39,878 nt of DNA from Planctomycetota bacterium (GTDB lineage: Bacteria > Planctomycetota > Phycisphaerae > UBA1845 > UTPLA1), in the NCBI GenBank assembly GCA_003576905.1, contig QEVG01000039.1, positions 1 to 39,878 of the forward strand, read 5' to 3'. Shown in pieces: positions 32,883-39,878 of the stretch. The notes under the pieces are model-generated. The model had not been told where the DNA came from, searched no databases, and was given only the letters and a program-made list of their open reading frames with translations. A program made the position numbers and the translations under genes. Every line of letters begins with the position of its first letter. Positions within the stretch are counted from its first letter, which is position 1.

Positions 32883-33293
32883 CGCAGAATGTTCCTCCCA
32901 AGGCGGGTCGGGGCCCCATTGCGGGGAGTCCCGGGCATGCTGAGTAACGGTGGGACGGTTGAGGACCCCTCTAGTCTGTCCATTCTATCCCGTTTCAAAC
33001 GGCCTCGTCAAGATTTACGGAGTGCCGCAAATACGGAGCGGCCAAGCACTTTCATTCATGAAGGGGCCTTTGAATCACGCGAGGTTTCGGTTTTTCGTGC
33101 CAAACTCCGGTATCCTCGATTCACGCATTATGAATCGCGTTTTCCCGGTCGCGTCACCGCATTCTAGGCCCTAGCCACGTGTCCGATTTGAGCCGCTTTT
33201 CCCCCACGGGCCCGGATTCGATAACTGATCCTTTGTTTGCGGACTGTTATCGCACAAGGAGTTATCGTATCCTGACGGGTCCGGAGAATTGTC
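32883..33293. promoter_or_regulatory. Divergent intergenic region with repeated heptamers
   Basis: No gene is convincing here. The region separates two divergent genes. CGATTCA (33117-33123) and TGAATCG (33131-33137) form a 7-base inverted repeat around CGCATTA, with a related TGAATCA at 33071-33077. Closer to the radical SAM gene, GTTATCG occurs at 33246-33252 and 33261-33267 and its reverse complement CGATAAC at 33219-33225. These could be regulator sites. CGGAGA provides the ribosome site for the gene at 33294. Confidence 0.4.
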
Positions 33294-35129
33294 ATGCCAA
33301 AGACCCTCGGACAGCGCGTCAGCGAAGAGCTTCTGCCCGCCGTTCAGCGGCCGGGGCAGTACATCGGCCGCGAGGTCAATCAGCTCGTCCGCGACGGCGA
33401 CTGGGACCGGGCCGAGGTTCGCGTGGCGGTCTGCTTTCCTGACGCATACACGATCGGCATGTCCCACCTGGGGTGCCAGATCATCTACTGGCTGTGTAAC
33501 CACACGCCGGGCGTCTGCGCCGAGCGGGTTTATTCGCCGTGGATTGATGCCGAGGCGATCCTGCGCGGACGGGGGCTGCCGCTTTTTACATGGGACACGC
33601 GACAGCCCGTCGGCACTGCTGACATTGTCGCCGTTAGCCTTCAGTACGAACTGGGATTCACCAACCTCCTGCAACTTCTCGAACTTTCGGGCATTCCGGT
33701 GCGATCGGCGCAGCGCGATGACTCGCACCCGCTGGTCATTGTCGGCGGGCCCCAGGCGGACAATCCCGAGCCGGTTGCGGACTTTGTCGACCTCGTGGTC
33801 ATCGGCGACGGCGAAGAGTCGATGGCCGCGATTCTCGCGCTCTACAGGGAATTGAAGGCGAGCGGCGTGCGCCGACGCGACATGATCGAGATCATGGCCC
33901 GGCGCTTACCGTGGATTTACGCACCGAGCCTTTATGACGTGGCGTATCACGAGGACGGCACGATCGCGGGGGTGATGCCCCGCGTGCGCGGGCTGCCGCT
34001 CCAGATCGAGCGGTGCCAGACGCCGGACTTCGAACATGCTCCGTTTCCGCTGCGGCCCATTCTGCCCTACGTGGAGGTCGTCCACGACCGGATGGCCATT
34101 GAAGTGATGCGCGGCTGTCCCCAGCGATGCAGATTCTGCCACGCAGGGTACACCAAGCGGCCCGTCGGCGTTCGGAGCATTGAGAAGATCGTGGAGATCG
34201 CCGAGGCCCAGTACGCCGCCACCGGGCACAGCGAGCTGGGCCTGCTGTCGCTGTCGACCGCGGACTACCCGCACTTGCGGGAGCTTGCTGAGCGGGTCAA
34301 TGAGCGGTTCGCCGGGCGCCGGGTGAACATCTCGATGCCGTCGCTTCGGGTGGACAAGATGCTTCAGAATATTCCGTGGATGGCGAGCAGCGTCCGCAAG
34401 AGCGGAATCACCATTGCCATCGAGGCGGCGAGCGATCGGCTGCGCGCGGCGATTCGCAAGAAGGTGACCGACGGCAACCTGATGGACGGCATTCGCGAGG
34501 TGTACAAGGCGGGATGGAAGCGCATCAAGGCTTATTTCATGGTCGGATTCCCCGGCGAAACGCCCGACGACATCCGGGCGATTCATTCGCTTTGCCACGA
34601 GATGTCCCGGGAGCGGAGGCGCATGGGCAAGGGGCCGGCGCAAATCACGGGAAGCGTCGGCTGGCTGGTGCCCAAACCATATACGCCTTTCCAATGGGCG
34701 GCCCAGCCGCGAGTCGAATATTTCATCGAAGCGCGGCGCATCCTTGCGGACTTGTCACGGAGACAGGGAGGCAGGAATGTTTCGGTGCGCACCCACGATC
34801 CGCAGCGAAGCGTTCTTGAGGCGGTGCTTTCGCGCGGCGACCGCAGGCTGGCGTCCGCGATCGAGTCGGCCTACCGGGCCGGGGCGCGCTTCGACGGCTG
34901 GGACGAGTGTTTTAACTATGACACGTGGGTGCGGGCGTTCGACGCGACCGGAATAGATCCCGACTGGTATGCCCACCGCGAGCGGCCCTACGGCGAGATT
35001 CTGCCCTGGGACCACATTCGCAGCGGCCCCGCGCGGGACTATCTCGAGGGCCAGTACACCGACGTGTACGTAAAAACGGATCAGCCGGCCCCGCCCCCGG
35101 GCGTCCTACCGCTGCCGGTGGTTGCGTAG
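33294..35129 (+). CDS. TIGR03960-type B12-binding radical SAM protein
   Basis: This is a 611-aa protein. The N-terminal B12-binding-like domain (residues about 40-200: VRVAVCFPDAYTIGMSHLGC, LVIVGGPQADNPEPVADFVD) is followed by a radical SAM core with C275-x3-C279-x2-C282 in RGCPQRCRFCHAG, which binds the 4Fe-4S cluster. Other motifs: ITIAIEAASDRLR and YFMVGFPGETPDDI. The order and the C-terminal WDECFNYDTW segment fit the TIGR03960 family, whose exact reaction is not established; in many genomes it is found next to a TIGR03936 protein and ribonuclease E/G, but neither neighbour is here. Start by CGGAGA. Confidence 0.85.
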   Translation: MPKTLGQRVSEELLPAVQRPGQYIGREVNQLVRDGDWDRAEVRVAVCFPDAYTIGMSHLGCQIIYWLCNHTPGVCAERVYSPWIDAEAILRGRGLPLFTWDTRQPVGTADIVAVSLQYELGFTNLLQLLELSGIPVRSAQRDDSHPLVIVGGPQADNPEPVADFVDLVVIGDGEESMAAILALYRELKASGVRRRDMIEIMARRLPWIYAPSLYDVAYHEDGTIAGVMPRVRGLPLQIERCQTPDFEHAPFPLRPILPYVEVVHDRMAIEVMRGCPQRCRFCHAGYTKRPVGVRSIEKIVEIAEAQYAATGHSELGLLSLSTADYPHLRELAERVNERFAGRRVNISMPSLRVDKMLQNIPWMASSVRKSGITIAIEAASDRLRAAIRKKVTDGNLMDGIREVYKAGWKRIKAYFMVGFPGETPDDIRAIHSLCHEMSRERRRMGKGPAQITGSVGWLVPKPYTPFQWAAQPRVEYFIEARRILADLSRRQGGRNVSVRTHDPQRSVLEAVLSRGDRRLASAIESAYRAGARFDGWDECFNYDTWVRAFDATGIDPDWYAHRERPYGEILPWDHIRSGPARDYLEGQYTDVYVKTDQPAPPPGVLPLPVVA

Positions 35130-35177
35130 GGTGCGATTGACCCGGGTCGCGCTTTGCGCAGCTTGCAAACGCACCCT
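35128..35177. repeat. REP-like inverted repeat between convergent genes
   Basis: AGGGTGCG (35128-35135) and CGCACCCT (35170-35177) are perfect 8-base inverted repeats enclosing 34 bases with internal palindromes (ACCCGGGT, and GCGC-TTT-GCGC). The outer repeat overlaps the radical SAM stop codon. It could be a bidirectional terminator or a REP-type element dispersed in this genome. Confidence 0.4.
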
Positions 35178-35233
35178 GCCGCGCTGTGCCGGAGGTACCG
35201 GACACCCCAAACCGTAACCCGCCGACTCCGACC

Positions 35234-36784
35234 CTAAAGCCGCTCGGTGATACTCTTTCCCTGCATGAAGAGCTGGAGGTAGTCGCGGCCGCCGGCCTTG
35301 CTGTCGGTGCCGGACATGTTGAACCCGCCGAAAGGCTGAACGTCAACGAGTGCGCCGGTGCATTTGCGGTTGAGATAGAGGTTCCCGACATGGAACTCGT
35401 GCCGCGCGCGTTCCAGTTCAGCCCGGTCGTTCGAATAGATCGCCCCGGTCAGGCCGTACTCTGTGCCGTTGGCAATCGCGAGCAGCTCGTCCAGCCCGCG
35501 GCCCCTGATGATGGCGAGGACCGGACCGAATATCTCCTCCTGCGCCAATCGCGCGGTGGGCTTGATGTCGTCGAAAATGGTCGGGGGGATGAAGTAGCCG
35601 GGCGACGGCGTCCTGACATCTCCCAGAAGCAGCCGGCCCTCTTTCCTGCCGATTTCGATATATCCGTTGATTTTCTCAAATGCGGCCTTGTCGATGACCG
35701 CCCCCATGTTGAAGTTCTCCAGGCTGGTCGGGTTGCCGACAGTAAGTTTGCGCGCCCGCTCGACGACAAGCGTCACCAGCGCGTTGTGAACCCGTTCATC
35801 AACCACGAGCCGGCTGCACGCCGAGCACTTCTGGCCCTGGAAGCCAAATGCCGCGGCTACGACACCTTCCGCGGCGGCGGCGACGTCGGCCTTGTCGGTG
35901 ACGACAATGCTGTCCTTTCCACCCATTTCCAGGATCGTGCGTTTGAGCCAGGTTTGTCCGGGATGGACCTTCGCCGCGCGCTCGAAGATGCGCGTCCCGA
36001 TCTCGCGCGATCCGGTAAATGCGATGAAGCGCGTCCGAGGTGAATCGACGAGTGCGTCTCCCATTGCGCCGCCGCTGCCGGGGCAGAAATTCACCACGCC
36101 TGGCGGGAGCATCACTTCTTCGAGAACCTCCATGAACTTGGCGGCGATGATAGGCGAGGCAGAGGCCGGCTTCAGCACGACGGTGTTTCCGGTGACCAGG
36201 GCCGCAGACGTCATGCCCGCCATGATCGCCAGGGGGAAATTCCACGGAGGAATCACGACGCCCACGCCGAGGGGGATGTAGCGAAGCTCGTTTTCCTCGC
36301 CGGGGTAGGGTGTCACCGGCTGCGGCGGACCGAGCCGCATCATCTCGCGGGCATAAAACTCAAGAAAATCGACGCACTCGCAGGCGTCGGCGTAGGCCTC
36401 GATCCAAGGCTTGGATTCTTCGTAAACCATCCACGCCGCGAATTCGTAGATGCGCCGGCGGATGACGGCTGCGGCACGGAGCAGGTAGCGCGCTCGGGCC
36501 TCGGGAGCGACGCGCGACCAGGTCTTGAACGCTTCGTCGGCGGCGGCCAACGCGGCGTGCGCTTCCTCAATACCGGCCTTGGCGACCCGACCGACGACCT
36601 GTTCCGGCAGGGCCGGGTTGATCGAGTCAATCTTCGCCGCGGTATCAACCTTTTTTCCGCCGATTCGCAGGGGGTAGCTGCGTCCCAACTGGGATTCGAC
36701 GAGCTTGAGGGCGTCCAGCATATTCTGACGCGGGCCGGGCTGGCTGAAATCGACGTACTCTTCGGGGCGATAGGGTGTAAGCAT
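35234..36784 (-). CDS. Delta-1-pyrroline-5-carboxylate dehydrogenase (TIGR01237 type)
   Basis: This is a 516-aa aldehyde dehydrogenase. It fits the RocA/PutA-type L-glutamate gamma-semialdehyde dehydrogenase: N-terminal TPYRPEEYVDFSQPG, substrate-site strand GVGVVIPPWNFPLAIMAG, E286 in TILEMGGKDS and catalytic C320 in GFQGQKCSACSR, and C-terminal QPFGGFNMSGTDSKAGG. The expected reaction oxidises glutamate semialdehyde/P5C to glutamate with NAD+, completing proline degradation. No proline dehydrogenase gene is adjacent. It is convergent with the radical SAM gene and divergent from the PRPP synthetase gene. Confidence 0.9.
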   Translation of the reverse strand: MLTPYRPEEYVDFSQPGPRQNMLDALKLVESQLGRSYPLRIGGKKVDTAAKIDSINPALPEQVVGRVAKAGIEEAHAALAAADEAFKTWSRVAPEARARYLLRAAAVIRRRIYEFAAWMVYEESKPWIEAYADACECVDFLEFYAREMMRLGPPQPVTPYPGEENELRYIPLGVGVVIPPWNFPLAIMAGMTSAALVTGNTVVLKPASASPIIAAKFMEVLEEVMLPPGVVNFCPGSGGAMGDALVDSPRTRFIAFTGSREIGTRIFERAAKVHPGQTWLKRTILEMGGKDSIVVTDKADVAAAAEGVVAAAFGFQGQKCSACSRLVVDERVHNALVTLVVERARKLTVGNPTSLENFNMGAVIDKAAFEKINGYIEIGRKEGRLLLGDVRTPSPGYFIPPTIFDDIKPTARLAQEEIFGPVLAIIRGRGLDELLAIANGTEYGLTGAIYSNDRAELERARHEFHVGNLYLNRKCTGALVDVQPFGGFNMSGTDSKAGGRDYLQLFMQGKSITERL

Positions 36785-36928
36785 GATCTCCTCCCATTGA
36801 TGTCGCCGTCGCGGCAGAGCCGACCGGGGAGTTTAGCACAGGGATTCGGGGTCCGCGAGCGACCGGGCGACGGGCGGGTGGCGCAGGGTTAAGATGGGCA
36901 AGGTCGCCGGTCCAAAGGAATCTCACCG

Positions 36929-37885
36929 ATGCCTAACAACGAGAAGTTGCTTGTCTTTGCCGGGTCCGGGAGCAGGCAGATTGCCGCTGCCATATGCAAA
37001 ACACTGGGCGTTCGACCGGGGTCGTGCGAGACAAAGTTCTTCTCCGAAGGGAACACGTTTGTTCGCGTGGGGCAGAACGTCCGCGGCCGCGACGTTTTCT
37101 TCGTGCAGTCGCTGAGCTACCCGGTCAATGACCACTTCATGGAGCTTCTTTTCTTCGCGGATGCGTTCAAGAGGGCATCCGCCAAGAGTGTCACGGCGGT
37201 GATCCCGTTCTTCGGCTATGGCAAGGGCGACAAGAAGGATGAGCCGCGCGTTTCCATTCGGGCCCGGGTGTGTGCCGACTGCCTCGAAACGGTCGGAGTG
37301 GACCGCATCGTGACCATGGACCTGCACGCCCCACAGATTCAGGGGTTCTTCCGCGTTCCCGTGGATCACCTGTACGCGCTGCCGGTCATTGCCGCCTATT
37401 TCAAAAAGAAGATGAAAAGTCCGAAGGACTGGGTGGTCGTGGGGCCGGACGTCGGCGCGGCGGGAATGGCCAACGCCTATGCGCACTACTTCGGCGCCAA
37501 GACCGTCATCGCCGAGAAAAAGCGGATCGGCCATAAGGAACAGGCGGTGGTCGAGCGCCTCATTGGATATGTCAAAGGAAAGCACGCTCTCATCGTCGAC
37601 GACTTCACGATAACCGGGGGGACGCTGATCGCTACCGCGGAACGCCTGCAAATGGAGGGAGCCCGCGAGATCTACGCAGCGGTTGCTCACGGGGTCATGA
37701 GCACGGGCTCCTCGGCCAAACTGGATGCCAGCCCGATTCGGGAGCTGGTCATCACGGACACGATCGAATACCGCTGGGAGCCCCTCTCCAAGAAGATTCG
37801 GGTCATTTCCGCTGCGCCGCTCTTTGCCAAGGCCATTAAGAACATCTACCGGCAGACGAGCGTTTCCGACCTGTTCCGGTTTTGA
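36929..37885 (+). CDS. prs: Ribose-phosphate pyrophosphokinase (PRPP synthetase), variant loop
   Basis: This is a 318-aa protein of normal Prs length. It shows VNDHFMELLFFADAFKRASA, MDLHAPQIQGFF with His133, VGPDVGAAG and EKKRIGHKE, and the PRPP-binding loop DDFTITGGT (224-232; DDxIDTGGT is usual). The ATP-binding flexible loop normally reads YARQDRK...R; here it is YGKGDKKDEPRVSIRAR (about 97-113), so the Arg-Gln pair is replaced by Lys-Gly. The enzyme makes PRPP from ribose 5-phosphate and ATP for nucleotide, His and Trp synthesis. The variant loop may mark a distinct Prs subfamily. The activity is likely but the variation should be noted. Confidence 0.85.
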   Translation: MPNNEKLLVFAGSGSRQIAAAICKTLGVRPGSCETKFFSEGNTFVRVGQNVRGRDVFFVQSLSYPVNDHFMELLFFADAFKRASAKSVTAVIPFFGYGKGDKKDEPRVSIRARVCADCLETVGVDRIVTMDLHAPQIQGFFRVPVDHLYALPVIAAYFKKKMKSPKDWVVVGPDVGAAGMANAYAHYFGAKTVIAEKKRIGHKEQAVVERLIGYVKGKHALIVDDFTITGGTLIATAERLQMEGAREIYAAVAHGVMSTGSSAKLDASPIRELVITDTIEYRWEPLSKKIRVISAAPLFAKAIKNIYRQTSVSDLFRF

Positions 37886-37952
37886 GGTCGTCGTGGATCT
37901 CTGCACCCTGGTCGACCGGGCGTGCATGGAATGTCTAAAGGCTATTTGCCGT

Positions 37953-37988
37953 ATGTTCCGATCTGGTTACGTAACGAAATAGGAACAT
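37953..37988. promoter_or_regulatory. 36-bp symmetric operator upstream of the ArsR-like gene
   Basis: ATGTTCC (37953-37959) and GGAACAT (37982-37988) are perfect inverted repeats. In between, GTTACGTAAC (37966-37975) is a perfect palindrome with exactly the same centre (37970.5), and each arm is separated from it by six bases. It ends four bases before the ATG of the ArsR-like gene, as expected for an autorepressor site. Confidence 0.6.
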
Positions 37989-37992
37989 TAAT

Positions 37993-38397
37993 ATGTCCGA
38001 TGCATACTTCGCGCTTTCTGATGCGACTCGTCGCGAGATTCTAAGGCTTTTGTCGGGTCGGGAATTGCCTGCCGGGGAGATTGCGGCGGCCTTTCCCCAG
38101 CAGCGTCCAGCCATTTCCAAGCATTTGGCCGTCCTGAAGAGGGCCGGACTTGTTGAGGAGATGCGCAGCCGCCAGCAGCGAATCTACGCCGTCCGGCCAG
38201 GGTCGCTGCAAGCCGTGGTCGGGTTTCTTGCCGCCATTGAGCCGCCGACCGAACCCCGATCATCTGTATGCATTCACCGCAAGCCGCACACGGTCGTGGC
38301 GAACAATGTCTCGACGGCTCCCCATCGTTATGTTCCGTCAGAAGAACATACTGGCGATGACCGGCGTCAAAGTGTTTTCGATCTGGATTTCGATTGA
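37993..38397 (+). CDS. ArsR/SdpR-like winged-helix repressor
   Basis: This is a 134-aa protein. Residues 1-78 form an ArsR-type winged helix: YFALSDATRREILRLLSGRE, then LPAGEIAAAFPQQRPAISKH (recognition helix), then LAVLKRAGLVEEMRSRQQRI (wing). No Cys metal site (CxCxC or alpha-3 CVC) is visible, so it is not an obvious arsenic or metal sensor; it resembles SdpR-type autorepressors. After about residue 90 the sequence loses similarity (PPTEPRSSVCIHRKPHTVVA...), which may mean a frameshift or a diverged C-terminus. A strong dyad lies just upstream and a related one inside the 3' part of the frame (38329-38350). No clear ribosome site is seen. Confidence 0.7.
   Translation: MSDAYFALSDATRREILRLLSGRELPAGEIAAAFPQQRPAISKHLAVLKRAGLVEEMRSRQQRIYAVRPGSLQAVVGFLAAIEPPTEPRSSVCIHRKPHTVVANNVSTAPHRYVPSEEHTGDDRRQSVFDLDFD
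38329..38350. promoter_or_regulatory. Second ATGTTC/GAACAT dyad near the end of the ArsR-like gene
   Basis: TATGTTC (38329-38335) and GAACATA (38344-38350) are perfect inverted repeats with an 8-base spacer. The left arm TATGTTCCG is identical to that of the upstream operator at 37952-37960. This suggests a second site for the same repressor. Confidence 0.5.
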
Positions 38398-38460
38398 TTC
38401 CCAGGGGATGGGAAGTTCGCGAGGATTTTTGCGATGGAACCCGGGTCTGTGTCGCCGGGC

Positions 38461-39702
38461 TTAATCTGAGATCATGCGGCAGAGCTGGACGCAGATGATC
38501 CCCCCATATGTCCCCAAAACGTACCCCAGAATGGCGAGAAGGACACCGACCGAAGCGAGTACCGGGTTGAAGGCGCTTGCCACGATGGGTGCGGAAGCGG
38601 CGCCTCCGATGTTCGCCTGCGAACCGACGGCGATGAAAAAGATCGGTGCCCGTACGAGCCTGCCCACGCCGAAGATGATGACGCCGTGGATGAGCATCCA
38701 GGTTGCGCCGACGGCCAGGTACCAGCCGCTGTCCGCCATCCGGCGGAAACTCGCCTCCGCGCCGATGCACGCCACGAGCATGTAGAGCAGAACAGTTCCC
38801 ATTTTCGACGCGCCGGCGCCTTCGAGCGATCGAACGCGGGTAAAGGAGAGGCCGACCCCGAGCGTCGTAACGAGAATGACCTTCCATGCAAAGCTGCCGA
38901 GATAGGCCTTCATGGCGGAAATTGCCGGCAGAGTCATCAGCCATTCGGCGGCCACGTGGCACATCCATGCGGAGCCGAAGCCGAGTGTGACGACGAAGAG
39001 CAGGTCTTTCGTGCTCGTGGGGCGAGTCACGCTGTCCTGATACTCCTGCATTTCGTGCTGAAGCACGGCGATCATCGAGCTATCCGCTTTCAGCCAGCGG
39101 TCAACGCGCTCCCGGCGACCCGCGAGATAGATCAGAAATGCCATCCAGACGTTTGCGACCGCGATGTCCACGACGATCAGCGGGCTGATGACGGCGCTGG
39201 CGACGCCGTAAGACTCCTGTACAGCAACTCCGTTGGCGCTGCCGCCGATCCAGGTACCGGCAAGATAGGTGAGGGCCTTCCACGCATCGTCGGGGAGTTT
39301 GTGCTGCCAGATCGCCAGCGACAGGGGGCCGCCCACCACCACGCCGACTGCACCTGCAACAAAAACGACCAGCGCGCGCGGGCCGAGGCGAAGAATGGCT
39401 GGCACGTCGAGAGAGATGGTGAGGAGAATGAGGCTGGCCGGCAGGACAAAATCCTTGACCCAGCGATAAAGGGCAGACTCCTCCGGGAGCACGCGAAACG
39501 CGGTCAGGGCCGTCGGGACGAAGTAGCAGAAGAGGATGGCCGGAAGGATCTTAAAGACCCGCCCGATGATAGGCCTTCCCTGCGCCCAGAATACTACGGA
39601 GAGGCAGCCCAGGAGCAGCGCAAACTGCCCGGTGGGGTGGGTAATCAGCGCTTCCTGCGTCGCCGACGCGAGCATGCCCTGGGAGAAAAGACCTTCCTTC
39701 AT
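38461..39702 (-). CDS. DUF819 family integral membrane protein
   Basis: About 413 aa from ATG 39702 (MKEGLFSQGMLASATQEALI); ATG 39675 is an alternative. The frame continues upstream to 39870 but that part is antisense to the tRNA and is not coding. There are roughly ten or eleven hydrophobic helices. The DUF819 pattern is seen in the Gly-rich half-helices TYLAGTWIGGSANGVAVQES and IFFIAVGSQANIGGAASAPI, an inverted-repeat arrangement like that of transporters. It is probably an inner-membrane transporter of unknown substrate. It is on the minus strand next to the ArsR-like gene and converges with it. Confidence 0.8.
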   Translation of the reverse strand: MKEGLFSQGMLASATQEALITHPTGQFALLLGCLSVVFWAQGRPIIGRVFKILPAILFCYFVPTALTAFRVLPEESALYRWVKDFVLPASLILLTISLDVPAILRLGPRALVVFVAGAVGVVVGGPLSLAIWQHKLPDDAWKALTYLAGTWIGGSANGVAVQESYGVASAVISPLIVVDIAVANVWMAFLIYLAGRRERVDRWLKADSSMIAVLQHEMQEYQDSVTRPTSTKDLLFVVTLGFGSAWMCHVAAEWLMTLPAISAMKAYLGSFAWKVILVTTLGVGLSFTRVRSLEGAGASKMGTVLLYMLVACIGAEASFRRMADSGWYLAVGATWMLIHGVIIFGVGRLVRAPIFFIAVGSQANIGGAASAPIVASAFNPVLASVGVLLAILGYVLGTYGGIICVQLCRMISD

Positions 39703-39795
39703 GGACGCATGGTAGCCTGTGCCGCTAGCGGGACAACGGGATCGCCGCATTTTCCGCACGCACGGATCGTGGTACCTTATGCGCGCGGAAATGCC

Positions 39796-39878
39796 GGGCG
39801 TGTGGCGGAATGGCAGACGCTGGGGATTTAAAATCCCTTGTCCGAAAGGACGTGTGGGTTCGAGTCCCACCTCGCCCA
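39796..39878 (+). tRNA. tRNA-Leu (anticodon UAA)
   Basis: This is a class II tRNA of 83 bases up to the discriminator A; any encoded CCA would lie outside the window. Acceptor strands GGGCGTG (39796-39802) and CTCGCCC (39871-39877) pair with one T-T mismatch. The D-arm is GCG...CGC. The anticodon stem GGGGA/TCCCT encloses loop TTTAAAA with anticodon TAA. The long variable arm is GTCC-GAAA-GGAC. The T-arm GTGGG-TTCGAGT-CCCAC is perfect. tRNA-Leu(UAA) reads TTA and TTG codons. Confidence 0.93.

Noticed and set aside
38150-38464. 104-codon plus-strand frame overlapping the ArsR-like gene
   Set aside because: No domain, poor composition and no ribosome site; most of it overlaps the winged-helix gene.
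39703-39870. N-terminal extension of the DUF819 frame (starts MGLEPTRPFGQGILN)
   Set aside because: It is the antisense of the tRNA-Leu gene, a well-known source of false protein starts; the membrane protein begins at 39702 or 39675.
36226-39878. tRNA-Leu at the right edge as the integration site of the metal island
   Set aside because: It is intact and separated from the island by more than 13 kb of ordinary genes.

Overview
The window looks like a GC-rich (about 60%) chromosome segment from a planctomycete, possibly of the Phycisphaerae type. This is an inference. It rests on the style of the secreted proteins (a large FG-GAP/integrin-like secreted protein, a DUF4397 lipoprotein, tiny lipoproteins ending in AAFLL), a TIGR03960-type radical SAM protein, and a Prs-like enzyme with a variant loop. 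No rRNA or other taxonomic marker is present.

Layout. (1) 1-7.4 kb: a truncated kelch-type secreted protein and a 100-aa LuxR-type DNA-binding protein, both on the minus strand. They are followed by a mobile-element-like pair on the plus strand: a small 105-aa protein with a perfect ribosome binding site, overlapped by a very large DNA methylase/SNF2-helicase fusion (DarB-like). Weak or decayed ORFs follow. (2) 7.4-26.2 kb: a long plus-strand metal-resistance island in three modules. Module A (7469-13906) has a Cys-rich secreted protein, an RND adaptor with three WC-EH-PES-CxxCH repeats, an HME-RND pump, a lipoprotein with two more copies of the same repeat, a DUF2752-like membrane protein and a mini-lipoprotein. 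Module B (13938-16120) has a predicted outer-membrane barrel, a two-helix membrane protein, a short CDF-type cation transporter and a lipoprotein. Module C (16192-26181) has a second Cys/His-rich secreted protein, CzcC-, CzcB- and CzcA-like proteins, a His-rich periplasmic protein, a small membrane protein and a Zn/Cd/Pb-type P1B ATPase. (3) About 26.29 kb: a 19-base match to what the 3' end of a tRNA-Ser gene looks like, just after the ATPase. I read it as a possible att remnant marking the right edge of the island. (4) 26.5-39.9 kb: apparently ordinary chromosome. It holds a DUF4397 lipoprotein, a D-amino-acid oxidase, a DinB-like protein and an alpha/beta hydrolase in a row, a strong terminator, a convergent FG-GAP protein, a TIGR03960 radical SAM protein, a convergent P5C dehydrogenase, a PRPP synthetase, an ArsR/SdpR-like regulator with a striking symmetric operator, a DUF819 membrane protein, and tRNA-Leu(UAA) at the right edge.

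How it works together (inference): the two RND systems would move divalent metal from periplasm to outside. The P1B ATPase and the CDF-type protein would move it from cytoplasm to periplasm, and the Cys/His-rich secreted proteins would buffer or hand over metal. No metal-responsive regulator is visible next to the island genes. The most unusual feature is the WCxEHxVPESxCxxC(H/N) module, repeated three times in an adaptor and twice in a lipoprotein on the two sides of one pump.
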